DNA of 64,000 nt from Arthrobacter sulfonylureivorans (GTDB lineage Bacteria > Actinomycetota > Actinomycetes > Actinomycetales > Micrococcaceae), in NCBI GenBank assembly GCA_004000035.1, contig RJAE01000009.1, positions 79,139 through 143,138 of the forward strand, given 5' to 3'. The notes under the pieces were generated by a model. It was not told the origin of the DNA. It saw only the letters and a list, made by a program, of their open reading frames with translations, and did no database searches. Shown one piece after another: positions 42,409 to 52,107 of the stretch (its first letter is position 1; each line of letters opens with the position of its first letter). Made by a program: the position numbers and the translations under genes.

Positions 42409-43137
42409 TCAGCTGACCGCTGCGATTGCAGATTGGATCACGTCGACCACGGCCTGGGGTTGGGAAATCATGATGACGTGTGAGCCGCCCAGTTCGGTGA
42501 TGGCGGCACCGGCGCGCTCAGCGTGGGCTCTGGTGATGTCTGTCCCGGCGGCACGATCGGCGGTGGCCACTACCGCCCACGAGGGCAGGGTCTTCCACGC
42601 CGGTACACCAGACGGTTCCCCGAACGCTATGTCGGTCACCGGTCGTTGTACGGTGCCGATCAACGCGGCCTGCACGTCGGTCAGGTCTCCGGCGAATGCG
42701 TCACGGGCCTTCGCCGGGTCGATGAAGAACTCTGTTCCGGTTCCGCTGCCAGTCGGGTACTGGCGTGGCACTAACGCCGAGCCGAGGACGCTGTCCTTGG
42801 AGGCGGCGGTCATATCGCTCAGCTTCTCGCCTTCGTCGGGGGCGAAGGCGGCCACGAAGACGAGGCCGACGACGTTCTGGCTCTGCGTCGCGGCGTTGCT
42901 AATGATTGCGCCGCCGTATGAGTGGGCAACTGCGAGGATAGGCCCGGGGATCTGGGCGAACACGCTCGCGACGTAGGCGCTGTCGAAAGAGATGCCGCGA
43001 AGTGGGACTGCGACGGCGAACACCTGGACTCCGTCGGCTTGAAGCAGCTCGATCACCCCGTTCCAGCTGGAACTGTCGGCGAAGGCGCCGTGGACGAGCA
43101 CAACTGTGGGCGATGGAGTAGATACTGGTTCGGACAT
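42409..43137 (-). CDS. Alpha/beta hydrolase (esterase EstC-like)
   Basis: 242 residues. VVLVHGAFADSSSWNGVIEL, nucleophile Ser73 in AVAHSYGGAII, and GGSHVIMISQPQAVVDVI with the catalytic His. It is a paralogue of the protein at 27458-28156 with the same VHG...S.W opening and the same SQPQAV end. The start lies after an AGGAGG. It directly precedes the epoxide-hydrolase-type gene on the minus strand. Confidence 0.85.
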   Translation of the reverse strand: MSEPVSTPSPTVVLVHGAFADSSSWNGVIELLQADGVQVFAVAVPLRGISFDSAYVASVFAQIPGPILAVAHSYGGAIISNAATQSQNVVGLVFVAAFAPDEGEKLSDMTAASKDSVLGSALVPRQYPTGSGTGTEFFIDPAKARDAFAGDLTDVQAALIGTVQRPVTDIAFGEPSGVPAWKTLPSWAVVATADRAAGTDITRAHAERAGAAITELGGSHVIMISQPQAVVDVIQSAIAAVS

Positions 43138-43319
43138 GATTTCCTCCTGGACTATCCGAATGTGAATATGAAGGCTTCAAAACCAGGGCCGGGAAAGGCG
43201 ACCTCGAATCACCGGTCGCGGATCGGTTCGGGCGGACGTATCAGTTGGTGGCTCCGTCGAACGGGGGACGGTACCCCTTCGACTGGCAGATCGTTGCGGG
43301 GCCGAAACACTCTGGGCCC

Positions 43320-44534
43320 TCACCGCAGGGATTTGAACGCTGCGCGAAGCTCGGATGAGAACAATTGGGGTTGTTCCCATGCGGCGAAGTGGCCGCCTCG
43401 ATCGACCCGGTTGTAGTAGATGAGGTTGTCTGGGTAGGCGCGCTCGGCCCAGCTCCTCGGGGCTTGGTAGAGCTCGTCGGGAAATACGCTGATCGCGAAT
43501 GGTATCGTAATGGGCTTCGCGTCGAAGAACGCCGCCGTGTTCTCCCAGTAAAGCCGGGCGGCCGAGACACCGGTGTTCGTCAGCCAATAGAGCGTGATGT
43601 TGTCAAGAATGTCGTCCCGTGTCAGGTCGCCGGCCAACCGCCCGTCAAGGATCTCCGCAATCAGTCCAGGCTGGCCGGTGCCGTCGCCGTGGTCGATCGC
43701 GAAAGCCGCCAAGTCGATTGGTGAGTCCGCCAAGCCGTACATCGTCTGCGGGCGCGTGCTCATGATGAGGGCGTACGCGGCGTGCTTGGCGTAGAACGCG
43801 CTCAACTGATCGTAGGCTCGTTGCTCCTCGTCCGAGAGGCCGGAGGGCGCCGGCTCGCCGCGCAAGTAGCCGTCGAGGTCTGCCGGCGCGGTGCCAGGCA
43901 TGTTCGAGTGGATTCCGAGCAGTTCCGGGGCTGCTTGCTGGCCCATCTGCTGCGTGACCGCTGCCCCCCAGTCGCCGCCCTGCGCCACGAAGCGGTCGTA
44001 GCCGAGCCGTTTCATCAGCACGACCCAGGCGCGGGCGATGCGGGACGGATCCCATCCGGTGTTGGTCGGCTTGGTGGAAAACCCGTGGCCGGGCAAGGAC
44101 GGGATCACTAGATCGAACGCGTCGTCCGCACTCGCACCATGTGCTGTCGGGTTGGTGAGGGGCTCGATGACTTTCAGCTGTTCAATAATCGAGCCCGGCC
44201 ACCCATGCGTGATGATGAGCGGCAGCGCACCATCATGCTGAGAGCGGACGTGGATGAAGTGAATGTCCAACCCGTCGATCTCGGTGATGAAGTTCGGCAG
44301 CGCGTTGAGGGTCGCCTCGAATGCGCGCCAGTCGTAATCGGTGGCCCAGTGGCGGGCGAGTGCCTGCATGGTCGCGAGGGGCACGCCCTGCGAGTCATCC
44401 GTCACCGTCTCACGCTCCGGCCAGCGAGTCGCGGCAATCCGGCGACGCATGTCCTCCAATGCCTCGGCTGGGAAGTCAACGCGAAAGGGTCGAATTGAGG
44501 TTTCATCGGTCGGACTACCTGTTGTGGCGGTCAT
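43320..44534 (-). CDS. Epoxide hydrolase with EHN domain
   Basis: 404 residues. The N-terminal 110 residues form the EHN domain ([50 protein letters not shown]). The catalytic part has [20 protein letters not shown] (oxyanion HGWPG), Asp188 in [16 protein letters not shown], and [15 protein letters not shown] with the His. The length and order match microsomal-type epoxide hydrolases, which hydrate epoxides to diols. It heads the three-hydrolase minus-strand group. Confidence 0.88.
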   Translation of the reverse strand: MTATTGSPTDETSIRPFRVDFPAEALEDMRRRIAATRWPERETVTDDSQGVPLATMQALARHWATDYDWRAFEATLNALPNFITEIDGLDIHFIHVRSQHDGALPLIITHGWPGSIIEQLKVIEPLTNPTAHGASADDAFDLVIPSLPGHGFSTKPTNTGWDPSRIARAWVVLMKRLGYDRFVAQGGDWGAAVTQQMGQQAAPELLGIHSNMPGTAPADLDGYLRGEPAPSGLSDEEQRAYDQLSAFYAKHAAYALIMSTRPQTMYGLADSPIDLAAFAIDHGDGTGQPGLIAEILDGRLAGDLTRDDILDNITLYWLTNTGVSAARLYWENTAAFFDAKPITIPFAISVFPDELYQAPRSWAERAYPDNLIYYNRVDRGGHFAAWEQPQLFSSELRAAFKSLR

Positions 44535-45146
44535 GGTCTCCTCGTCTCTTCTCTCTTCTTCCCACGGGCGGTTGCATTCGGCCGCGCTGAACCTACTCCA
44601 TCGCCTCGGCGTTTTGCGCTGCTCGTGGGCGCCACGGCCAGTATTTAACGAGATATCGACTCATCCGGCCTCCCCGGGGCGCGGGGGTTATTGTAGGGCG
44701 GCGTCGGGGTCGGCGGCGACCGGGAAAGGTGTACCGGCGGCGGGCGCCAAAACAACCCTGCGGGGGTCTCCATGCGCTCTTCCTGGTCGACCCCCGGCCG
44801 ATCTTTGGCCGGGGACGCTGCCCTCGGGAGCCCACAGTGGCCTCATCCGGAACGAAAGTCAAGGGTGCGGCAACCCGCAGTCCCAACGGCAAAATGCCTA
44901 AAGGATTCAGCCCCGCAGCACCCCTGCTGCCGGAACCCATCCGGACGCCGCTGCGTTGCTGGCCTCCCGAAATCGGCGTAGGCTCGCGCGAAGGTACGGG
45001 GGTGTGGCAGGACGCTTCTGAACGCCGCCAACCGGGGCGCCGCCGGCCACGTTGACGCCGCCTCGCCGGCGCCGTCTCCGCTGTGCGAAAGGCGGGTTTA
45101 AGCGTGCGACTGACATCGGACCGTGCTGTGACAGCGAGGCCGTGTA
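44535..45146. other. 612-bp gap
   Basis: No gene can be supported. A 23-codon minus-strand frame (starting [14 protein letters not shown] near 44663) is too short to judge. The plus-strand frames here are Pro/Arg-rich and look like noise. Confidence 0.35.
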
Positions 45147-46115
45147 ATGGAAGTCCCTGAAACGAACAACGCTGGCATCGGATGGCCGGAACTCAGGGTC
45201 CAGGACTGGACCGGGACCCGGGATACCCAGCACCTGTGGACTCAAATCGTCGGCAAGATCCGCATGGCGCATGCGCCGATGCTGAATCACTGGTGGCAGG
45301 TGACGCTGTACGTCACCCCGCGCGGGCTGACGACGTCTTCCATCCCCTACGGCCATGGCACGTTCGACATGGAATTCGATTTCCGCGAGCACGTCCTGCG
45401 ACTACGCAGCAGCAGGGGTACGAGCGCGATCGTTATCCTCAGTCCGAAGCCGGTGGCCCAATTCCACGCCGAGACCTTCGATGCCCTGGGCTGGCCCGGC
45501 GTCGAGACGGCGATCCGGCCGACGCCGAACGAGGTCGAGCCTGCCATACCCTTCGCCGATGACTACCGGCACGCCTCGTATGACAGTGAAGCTGTCCGGC
45601 TGTTCTGGCTCCAGCCGATCCAGGCGGACCGCTTGTTCAATGTGTTCAGGTCCTGCTTCCTGGGCAAGGTGAGTCCCGTGCACTTCTTCTGGGGCGGCAT
45701 GGATCTGGCCTGCACGCGGTTCTCGGGGCGGCCGGCGCCCACACATCCCGGAGGGGCCCCGAACTGCGCCGACTGGGTCATGGTGGAGGGCTACTCCCAC
45801 GAAGTCAGCAGCTGCGGATTCTGGCCCGGCGGCGGGGACGAGGGTGCGTTTTATTCCTATGCCTACCCTGAGCCGGCAGGGTTCACCGGGCGCCCGGTAG
45901 AACCGGCCGAGGCAGCCTACGACCAGGAGCTGGGACTCTATCTGCTGCCCTATGAGGTGGTCCGCCGCGAGGCCGACCCCGACCGGCAACTGCTGCAGTT
46001 CCTGCACTCCACGTACAGTGCCGCAGCGGAGGCCGGGCACTGGGACCGCGCCTCGCTCGAGACGGACCCCGACAGGTGGCGGCATCCGCCGGCCCGTGAC
46101 CCGCAGGCCCGCTGA
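45147..46115 (+). CDS. DUF5996 family protein
   Basis: 322 residues. Family features include IGWPELRVQDWTGTRDTQHL, MAHAPMLNHWWQVTLYVTPR, ETFDALGWPGVETAIRPTPN, VHFFWGGMDLACTRFSGRPA and GFWPGGGDEGAFYSYAYPEP. These fit DUF5996, a widespread soluble family without a known activity. The last 30 residues are the segment repeated at 28277 and 41193. It is followed 69 bp later by the intact UBP-finger gene, with which it is probably co-transcribed; this pair is the only complete one of three. Confidence 0.85.
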   Translation: MEVPETNNAGIGWPELRVQDWTGTRDTQHLWTQIVGKIRMAHAPMLNHWWQVTLYVTPRGLTTSSIPYGHGTFDMEFDFREHVLRLRSSRGTSAIVILSPKPVAQFHAETFDALGWPGVETAIRPTPNEVEPAIPFADDYRHASYDSEAVRLFWLQPIQADRLFNVFRSCFLGKVSPVHFFWGGMDLACTRFSGRPAPTHPGGAPNCADWVMVEGYSHEVSSCGFWPGGGDEGAFYSYAYPEPAGFTGRPVEPAEAAYDQELGLYLLPYEVVRREADPDRQLLQFLHSTYSAAAEAGHWDRASLETDPDRWRHPPARDPQAR

Positions 46116-46532
46116 CCTCCCCGGCGTGGTCCGGCCCGCGTAAAGTTGGTGTTGTTCCACGCATATCCGAGCGAGGAGGCGGCCATGGACGCCAGATCCG
46201 GCATCGATGTTTCGGTGCCGCCCAGTGGGACCGGCTGCATTGACTGTGAGGCCAGCGGCGGCTGGTGGTTACATCTGCGCCGATGCGCCCAGTGCGGCCA
46301 CATCGGCTGCTGCGACAATTCACCCTCCCGACACGCCACCGCCCACGCCCGTTCGACGGGGCACCCGGTCATCCGCAGCTTCGAACCAGGTGAGGACTGG
46401 TTCTGGGACTACCGCAGCTCCACCTATTTTGACGGTCCGGAACTGGCGCCCCCGGCACACCATCCGCCGGACCAGACGGCCCCGGGCCCGGCCCCGCGGG
46501 TGCCTGCCGACTGGGCGGACCGGCTGCATTGA
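46023..46532 (+). repeat. Repeat copy 3: DUF5996 tail + UBP finger, intact
   Basis: The 3' end of the intact DUF5996 gene, the spacer with the TTGTTCCACG box and the complete UBP-finger gene. It is the reference for the two degraded direct copies and probably the ancestral arrangement. Confidence 0.75.
46185..46532 (+). CDS. UBP-type zinc-finger protein (intact copy 3)
   Basis: 115 residues from the ATG at 46185, five bases after GAGGAGG. The zinc-finger UBP pattern is complete: GCIDCEASGGWWLHLRRCAQ, CGHIGCCDNSPSRHATAHA, HPVIRSFEPGEDWFWDYRS. In eukaryotes this fold binds the ubiquitin C-terminus; in actinobacteria it is a small stand-alone protein of unknown partner. It follows the DUF5996 gene. 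Two degraded copies lie at 28454 (nonsense) and 41341 (deletion). Confidence 0.9.
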   Translation: MDARSGIDVSVPPSGTGCIDCEASGGWWLHLRRCAQCGHIGCCDNSPSRHATAHARSTGHPVIRSFEPGEDWFWDYRSSTYFDGPELAPPAHHPPDQTAPGPAPRVPADWADRLH

Positions 46533-46640
46533 CCCCGGGCGGGCCATCCGGCATTCAGGTCCGCGCGGCTGCCGGGGGCAGGGGCGGCCATTGGTATCGA
46601 GCCGCTCCTGCCGGCATGAGGGACAATCCGGCTGACCGGT

Positions 46641-47462
46641 TCAGCTGCTGATGAAATCGAGCAGGTCCTTGTCGAACGCCTGCTGGTACGGGCCTGCGAT
46701 CCCGTGAGGTGCGCCGGGATAGACTTTCAGCTCGGCACCCCCGACTAGATGGACAGCCTTCTTCGCTGCAGCCGCTATGGGCACAATCTGGTCGTCATCC
46801 CCGTGGGCAATGAGCATCGGCACCTTGATGCCCCGGAGATCGTCGCTGAAGTCGGTCTCGGAAAACGCCTTGATACAGTCGTAGGCGGCCTTGAGTCCTA
46901 CTTGCATGCCCAGACGCCAGAACTGGTCGCGCTGACCCTGGGAGATTACCGAACCTTCCCGGTTGGTTCCGAAGAACGCCGCGGACAGGTCCTTGTAGAA
47001 CTGTGACCTGTCGGCCAGAACTCCGGCGCGGATCTCATCGAACGCCTCGACGGGCATGCCTTCGGGGTTGCTCTCGGACTTGACCATCACCGGAGGGACG
47101 GCGCCGGCGGTGACGATCCTGACGACTCGGCCGTCGCCGTGACGGGCTGCGTAGCGCACGACCTCACCGCCGCCGGTGGAGTGACCGACGAGGATGACAT
47201 CGTGGAGGTCGAGGCTGTTGATTAGTGCGGCCAGGTCGGCCGCGTAGGTATCCATCTCGTTGCCGTCCCAGGTCTGGGTCGAGCGTCCGTGTCCGCGCCG
47301 GTCGTGCGCGATTGCGCGGAAGCCGTTATCGGCAACGAGTTTGAGCTCGACGTCCCAGGCATCGGCGTTGAGTGGCCAGCCGTGGCTGAAGACGACAGGC
47401 TGACCCGTTCCCCAGTCCTTGTAGAATATCTGCGCGCCGTCAGGGGCTGTGCTGTAAGGCAT
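46641..47462 (-). CDS. Alpha/beta hydrolase (non-haem chloroperoxidase-like)
   Basis: 273 residues from the ATG at 47462, after AAGGAG. IFYKDWGTGQPVVFSHGWPL, DRRGHGRSTQTWDGNEMDTY, nucleophile Ser95 in ILVGHSTGGGEVVRYAARHG, LIAHGDDDQIVPI with the acid and VYPGAPHGI with the His. The sequence style is that of cofactor-free haloperoxidases/perhydrolases, whose physiological role is usually esterase or perhydrolase. It is monocistronic and convergent with the UBP-finger gene. Confidence 0.9.
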   Translation of the reverse strand: MPYSTAPDGAQIFYKDWGTGQPVVFSHGWPLNADAWDVELKLVADNGFRAIAHDRRGHGRSTQTWDGNEMDTYAADLAALINSLDLHDVILVGHSTGGGEVVRYAARHGDGRVVRIVTAGAVPPVMVKSESNPEGMPVEAFDEIRAGVLADRSQFYKDLSAAFFGTNREGSVISQGQRDQFWRLGMQVGLKAAYDCIKAFSETDFSDDLRGIKVPMLIAHGDDDQIVPIAAAAKKAVHLVGGAELKVYPGAPHGIAGPYQQAFDKDLLDFISS

Positions 47463-48075
47463 GATGGTTCTCCTTGCGCCTACTCGTGGGCCTGCAGTCT
47501 TCGATGACTTGAAGCGCGCGCCGAGGTCGCCCAAAGGTTGGAGGCGCCGCCCGGCGCAAGATACGGCGGAGTCTATACCCAATGCGCGATAGGTTCCAGA
47601 AGCAGAGACAAGCTGCATCTGCCATGCCCGAGATCAGCACCATACGCTGTCCAGTCCGGATTCCGTCAGGCTGAAACAAGCTGAAAAAACAGTCCAGCGC
47701 CGGAGCTGGGGATCCACCATCCTGCATGGAATCAACCGGGGCAGGCGGTTCCGCCGCGTGTCTGCTCCGCACCATGTACTCCGAGTACCAGTCGGGCCAG
47801 TTCGGGTCCGCCTCGCCGGAACGCTTCTCGTGCTCCCCGCGGGCAGCCGCGGCCGGCGACGATCAGGTACCCCTGGCCGAGCGAGCATGGCCGAGGTTAG
47901 GCCCGGGCGAACGGGACCGAGCACGCCGAGCCGTGCGGCGCTAACTGGCAAAATTGTCGGGTCCCGGTATTGCACATTGGCGGTGACGGGTTCCTACTGG
48001 TGGGAGGAGCCCGAAAAGCCGGTAATGCTGGCCGCGAGGCGGCCACGGGTTCCACCCCCAAGTAAGGAGGACCCC
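47463..48075. other. Divergent intergenic region
   Basis: 613 bp between two hydrolase genes. No gene is supported. It contains the imperfect hairpin repeat at 47594-47641 that recurs at 58648, and TAAGGAGG at 48063-48070 serving the GTG start at 48076. Confidence 0.4.
47594..47641. repeat. 48-bp hairpin repeat, copy A
   Basis: TTCCAGAAGCAG starts the element; AGAAGCAG pairs with CTGCATCT around a 7-nt loop. It matches 58648-58695 at 41 of 48 positions. Sequences to either side are unrelated. Confidence 0.5.
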
Positions 48076-48915
48076 GTGACTGAAGAAGAGAATCCCGCCG
48101 GTCCGAGCGCCCCGGACACCATCGTGTTGGTTCACGGCCTGTGGGTGACCCCACGCAGCTGGGAGAAGTGGGTCGAGCGCTACGAGGACCTTGGTTACCG
48201 CGTGCTCGCGCCTGCCTACCCAGGCTTTGAGGTCGAGGTCGAAGCGCTCAACCAGGATCCCACCCCGATCGAGGCTGTGACCGTCCCTGCGGTCGTCGAA
48301 CACCTTGAGGGTATCCTGGGTCGGCTGGAGAGGGCGCCGATCATTATGGGCCACTCGGCAGGAGGCCTCTTTACCCAGATCCTGCTCGACCACGGTTACG
48401 GGGCGGCTGGCGTGGCCATCGACTCCGCGCCGGCAGAGGGCGTCAGGGTAACCCCGGTCTCACAGATAAGATCCCTCTTCCCCGTCTTGAGGAACCCCGC
48501 CAACCGCCACAGGGCGGTGGGTTTCACCCCGGAGCAGTTCCACTACGCCTTCGCCAACACCCTGAGCCGGGAGGAATCGGACAAGGTCTACGAGCGCTAC
48601 CACATCCCGGCACCTGGCAGCTTCGTGTGGGCCGGTCCCCTGGCCAACTTCACGCCTGGACACCAAGACACCTACGTGAACTTCAGGAACGAAGAGCGCG
48701 CGCCTCTGCTGTTCATAGCCGGTGGAGAAGACAACCTGATGCCTCCAGCGATCAACCAGTCCAACGCCAAGCACTACCGCCACGCCAAGGCCGTGACCGA
48801 CTTCAAGGAGTTCCCTGGACGCTCGCACTACACGCTGGGGCAGGACGGATGGGAGGAGGTATCAGATTACGCCCTTGAGTGGGCGGTCGAGCACGCGAAG
48901 CGTCCAGCGGCCTGA
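48076..48915 (+). CDS. Alpha/beta hydrolase
   Basis: 279 residues from the GTG at 48076, which follows a perfect TAAGGAGG. TIVLVHGLWVTPRSWEKWVE, APAYPGFEVEVEALNQ, nucleophile Ser94 in IIMGHSAGGLFTQILL, LLFIAGGEDNLMPPAINQSN with the acid, and FPGRSHYTLGQDGWEEV with the His. It resembles lysophospholipase-like hydrolases of actinobacteria. The pseudogene at 37545-37950 is a broken paralogue. The next genes on this strand (CoA-transferase, MBL) are over 200 bp away. Confidence 0.88.
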   Translation: MTEEENPAGPSAPDTIVLVHGLWVTPRSWEKWVERYEDLGYRVLAPAYPGFEVEVEALNQDPTPIEAVTVPAVVEHLEGILGRLERAPIIMGHSAGGLFTQILLDHGYGAAGVAIDSAPAEGVRVTPVSQIRSLFPVLRNPANRHRAVGFTPEQFHYAFANTLSREESDKVYERYHIPAPGSFVWAGPLANFTPGHQDTYVNFRNEERAPLLFIAGGEDNLMPPAINQSNAKHYRHAKAVTDFKEFPGRSHYTLGQDGWEEVSDYALEWAVEHAKRPAA

Positions 48916-49139
48916 GCTCGGCATCAAGCCTGTTCACCGAAGGGCGTTGAAGGTTATTCTCCGACGCTGGACTTCCGCTTAGCGCCCTTCGCGAGGTGAG
49001 TGGTCATCGCTACGTCCGAGAACCAGAAGTGCTCAACCCCCTAGTCGCTAGGGACCAGTGGTGTACACAGGCGCCACGCGGACGCGGGTGGGCCGGATTC
49101 GCCTTCGGGAACGCGGACGCATCTATGGAAGGACCAGCA

Positions 49140-50675
49140 ATGAACGTCAACGGCAAGGGAACAGCGTCAGGCCTCACGGACCAGATCAGGCACAGCGTCA
49201 ACAACCCCCTCACCTCTACTGACTTCGACTGCACCGCAGTCCTCGATGACGTACTAAGCACCCTCGGTCTCAGCGTCAAGGACGCTGGTGGCAACGTGCG
49301 CTTCTACGGCGGAGCTGACCCGTTGATCGCCAGTCCGTTCCTCTTCGCGTCTGCGGCTGCGGTAGCCCTCGGCGCCAAGGCTGTCGCTGCTTCAGCAATC
49401 TGGCGCGAACGCGATGGCGGCAACCAAGACATCGCCATCGACATTCGCAGGGCGTTCCAGCGGTTCGCCGGATTCGCGGACGGGCGCTGGGAACAGGTCA
49501 ACGGACGGCCGCCCTCGCTCAAAGGGAACAAGTACAACCCGTTCGGCGAAGTGCCGTTCTTCCGCGCTACCCGGGACGGGCGGCATGTCATTGCGCTCAA
49601 TGTCTACCCGGGGCTGCACCAGAAGGCCCTGACATTCCTCGACTGCGCTGACAACGCCACGTCAATCAACGAGGCCATCGCGAGGCGGGACGCCGATGAA
49701 CTCGAGGAGGCGGCCGCGGATGCCGGCATCATCATCGCCAAGGTGCGATCGACCGAGGAGTTCTTCCAGGAACAGCAGTACCAGCAGGTGCTGCAGCACA
49801 TGCCACTCATCTCCGTCGAGAAGATCGCTGACGGCGAACCGCAGCCGCTGGCAGCCGCTGCGTCAACACCGCTGGAAGGCATCCGGGCATTGGGAATGGG
49901 GCACGTCATCGCCGGCTCCGGAATCGGCCGGGACCTGGCATCGTTCGGGGCCGACGTCCTAAACGTATGGCGCCCCGACGACAGCGAGGTCGAGATGTTT
50001 TACTGGGACACCCAGGTAGGCATGCGATCGACGTACCTGTCCGATACCGGCGACGATCGTGCCAAGCTGGACGAGCTCTTGCGGGGAACGGACGTCTTCT
50101 TCTCCAACCGGCACCCTGGCCACCTGGAGCAGGTCGGCCTGACCGCCGACAAAGTCGCTGACGGACACCGGGGCCTGATCCATGCCCAGGTGCTGCTGCA
50201 CGGCGCCGAGGGACCATGGGCCACACGCCCGGGATTCGACGAGATCGGCGCTTGCGTTAGCGGGATCTTCGCGCTCGGCGGCACCCTCGAAGACCCCAGG
50301 ATGCCACCGATGCTGCCCATCGTCGACAACATCGTCGGCTGGTTCGGCACGGTCGGGGTACTCGAGGCGCTCCGCCGCAGAGCCGTCGAGGGCGGATCCT
50401 ACCGCGTCCGGGTATCACTCACCCGCGTCTGTCTCTGGCTGATCTCCCTGGGAATTTTCGACAAGGAGTTCGTTACAGCCACTGCGGGGAACACCGCGGA
50501 ACACTCGGCAACCCCGCCCGAGCTGTTCACCGCGAAGACCCCACTCGGCATCTACCAGGGAATGACCGATCAGATCGAATACTCTTCACTTCCTCAGGGA
50601 TTCACCACCACTGTGCTGCATCCGATGGGCGCCGACCAGCCGGAATGGTTGCCGCGAACAAAAAACCCTTCCTGA
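49140..50675 (+). CDS. CaiB/BaiF-like CoA-transferase family III protein
   Basis: The ATG at 49140 after GGAAGGA gives 511 residues. The C-terminal half has the family III start and core: PLEGIRALGMGHVIAGSGIG, DLASFGADVLNVWRP, RGTDVFFSNRHPGHLEQVGL, and RPGFDEIGACVSGIF with the Asp that forms the acyl intermediate in this family. The N-terminal half (SAAAVALGAKAVAASAIW; EVPFFRATRDGRHVIALNVY) resembles the C-terminal half of ordinary family III proteins, so the protein may be a permuted or fused form. The usual substrate is a carboxylic acid transferred to CoA; the acid is unknown here. Confidence 0.78.
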   Translation: MNVNGKGTASGLTDQIRHSVNNPLTSTDFDCTAVLDDVLSTLGLSVKDAGGNVRFYGGADPLIASPFLFASAAAVALGAKAVAASAIWRERDGGNQDIAIDIRRAFQRFAGFADGRWEQVNGRPPSLKGNKYNPFGEVPFFRATRDGRHVIALNVYPGLHQKALTFLDCADNATSINEAIARRDADELEEAAADAGIIIAKVRSTEEFFQEQQYQQVLQHMPLISVEKIADGEPQPLAAAASTPLEGIRALGMGHVIAGSGIGRDLASFGADVLNVWRPDDSEVEMFYWDTQVGMRSTYLSDTGDDRAKLDELLRGTDVFFSNRHPGHLEQVGLTADKVADGHRGLIHAQVLLHGAEGPWATRPGFDEIGACVSGIFALGGTLEDPRMPPMLPIVDNIVGWFGTVGVLEALRRRAVEGGSYRVRVSLTRVCLWLISLGIFDKEFVTATAGNTAEHSATPPELFTAKTPLGIYQGMTDQIEYSSLPQGFTTTVLHPMGADQPEWLPRTKNPS

Positions 50676-50816
50676 TCCGCAGAGGCATTCTTTCAGGCAA
50701 ATTAAGTCGGCCTGCGGCGCGGTGCCGGGATTACCTCCAGCCCTCAGCACCGAGATTCCTGCAGCACGCCGGCAAAATCCGTCAAGCCTGCTGATCACAG
50801 AGAGGAACCGATCGAC

Positions 50817-51638
50817 ATGAGATCCGCGCTGAGCTTCAACGTTTTCAACGCGCCGGAGAAGCCTCTGGCAGGGGACAGGCCCAGGCAGTTCGGACCACCG
50901 ATGGCCTGGGACCCAATGACATCTACGCTGATCTACGGCGAGAACGACGCGGTCCTGGTGGACCCGCTCACCACCGTCGCCGAGGCTGAGGCGCTGGCCG
51001 CCTGGGTCAAGCTGCACCACCGCAACTTCACGACGATCTACATCACCCACGGTCACCTCGACCACTTCGCGGGGCTGAGCGTGCTGCTGCACCACTTCCC
51101 CGGCGCGCGGGCCATCGCCACGCCGAAGACGGTGGAACTGGCGCGCGAACAGCCGGTGGCATCCTACCGCAAGCGACTGCCGGGCCAGCTGCCTGCTGCG
51201 ATCACGCTGCCCGAGCCCTACACGGAGGAGGTTTTCCACCTGGAGGGTCACGAACTGCTCATCATTGAGCAGGGCCACACCGACGCCGCAGACAGCACCT
51301 CCCTGTATGTGCCCTCGATCGACCTCGTTATCGGCGGGGACGTCGTCTACAACCAGTGCCACCAGTACGTCGCCGGGCTCACCCCCGAGATCCGTGAGAA
51401 CTGGATCGCCGCGCTGGACCGGCTGGCGGCGCTGAACCCGACGACCGCGGTCGCCGGGCACAAGAAGCCGGGCGCCGCGGACACGCCGGACGCCATCGGG
51501 TGGACCAAGCGCTACCTCACCGACTTCGGCCGCCTGCAGGAGGAGTCCTCCACCGACCGGGAGCTGTTCGAGGCCATGGGCCGGCTGTACCCCGACTGGG
51601 CCGCCCACCAGGCCTGGCTGATGTTCGGCCTGGCCTAA
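50817..51638 (+). CDS. MBL-fold metallohydrolase, copy 1
   Basis: 273 residues. Metal-binding motifs are complete: THGHLDHFAG (HxHxDH), EQGHTDAADSTSL (His), VIGGDVVYN (Asp) and AVAGHKKPGA (His). LTPEIRENWIAALDRLAALN and YPDWAAHQAWLMFGLA close the protein. It is nearly identical to the gene at 55590-56411, including about 30 bp before the start (GAGAGGAACC). It probably hydrolyses a thioester, lactone or similar bond; the substrate is not evident. It lies between the CoA-transferase and the catalase-like gene. Confidence 0.9.
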   Translation: MRSALSFNVFNAPEKPLAGDRPRQFGPPMAWDPMTSTLIYGENDAVLVDPLTTVAEAEALAAWVKLHHRNFTTIYITHGHLDHFAGLSVLLHHFPGARAIATPKTVELAREQPVASYRKRLPGQLPAAITLPEPYTEEVFHLEGHELLIIEQGHTDAADSTSLYVPSIDLVIGGDVVYNQCHQYVAGLTPEIRENWIAALDRLAALNPTTAVAGHKKPGAADTPDAIGWTKRYLTDFGRLQEESSTDRELFEAMGRLYPDWAAHQAWLMFGLA

Positions 51639-52107
51639 ACACCTCACACCTACTGCCACCGCAGCATCAGGAAAGCCCGCCAAGACACGATAGGCCGGAC
51701 TCTCTAGTCGTTCACCACCCTTGGTGGCTGTGCACCCCTGGGGGCCCGGAAGATGCTGATTTATCAGCGGTGGGCGGCGGAAAGGCGCATCAACGTCAAG
51801 GTGAGTCTCGTCGAAACCTTGCTGCCGTCAATCGGCCAGTCATACACTTGAGGCGGCAGACGAGTGACTTAGATCCCGTGTCTGCGACCGGATGACGCAA
51901 GTTCCGGCGTCGGCTAGAAGGTGAGTCTGACGCTGACCCTGAATCAATTAGTCGGGCCGCGATGCCGGCCTTAGAGCAACGGCCCCGATGGGTCTCTTTC
52001 CGCCCGCTTGACCACGTCACGTTTGGTTGTCGGGGTCTCATCGAAAGCGCTCCCGCAGCGCAAGCCGTCATGCGCTGATTCTGCTCATGGGTGGGAGGCG
52101 ACGTGTC
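51639..52107. other. 469-bp gap
   Basis: No supported gene. The 11-bp word AAGGTGAGTCT occurs at about 51799 and 51919, which may be traces of a lost element or chance. The GGGAGG at 52092 probably serves the start at 52108. Confidence 0.35.

Noticed and set aside
44593-45055. Open frames on both strands in the gap before DUF5996
   Set aside because: Arg/Pro-rich translations, no start signals and no family resemblance; treated as non-coding.
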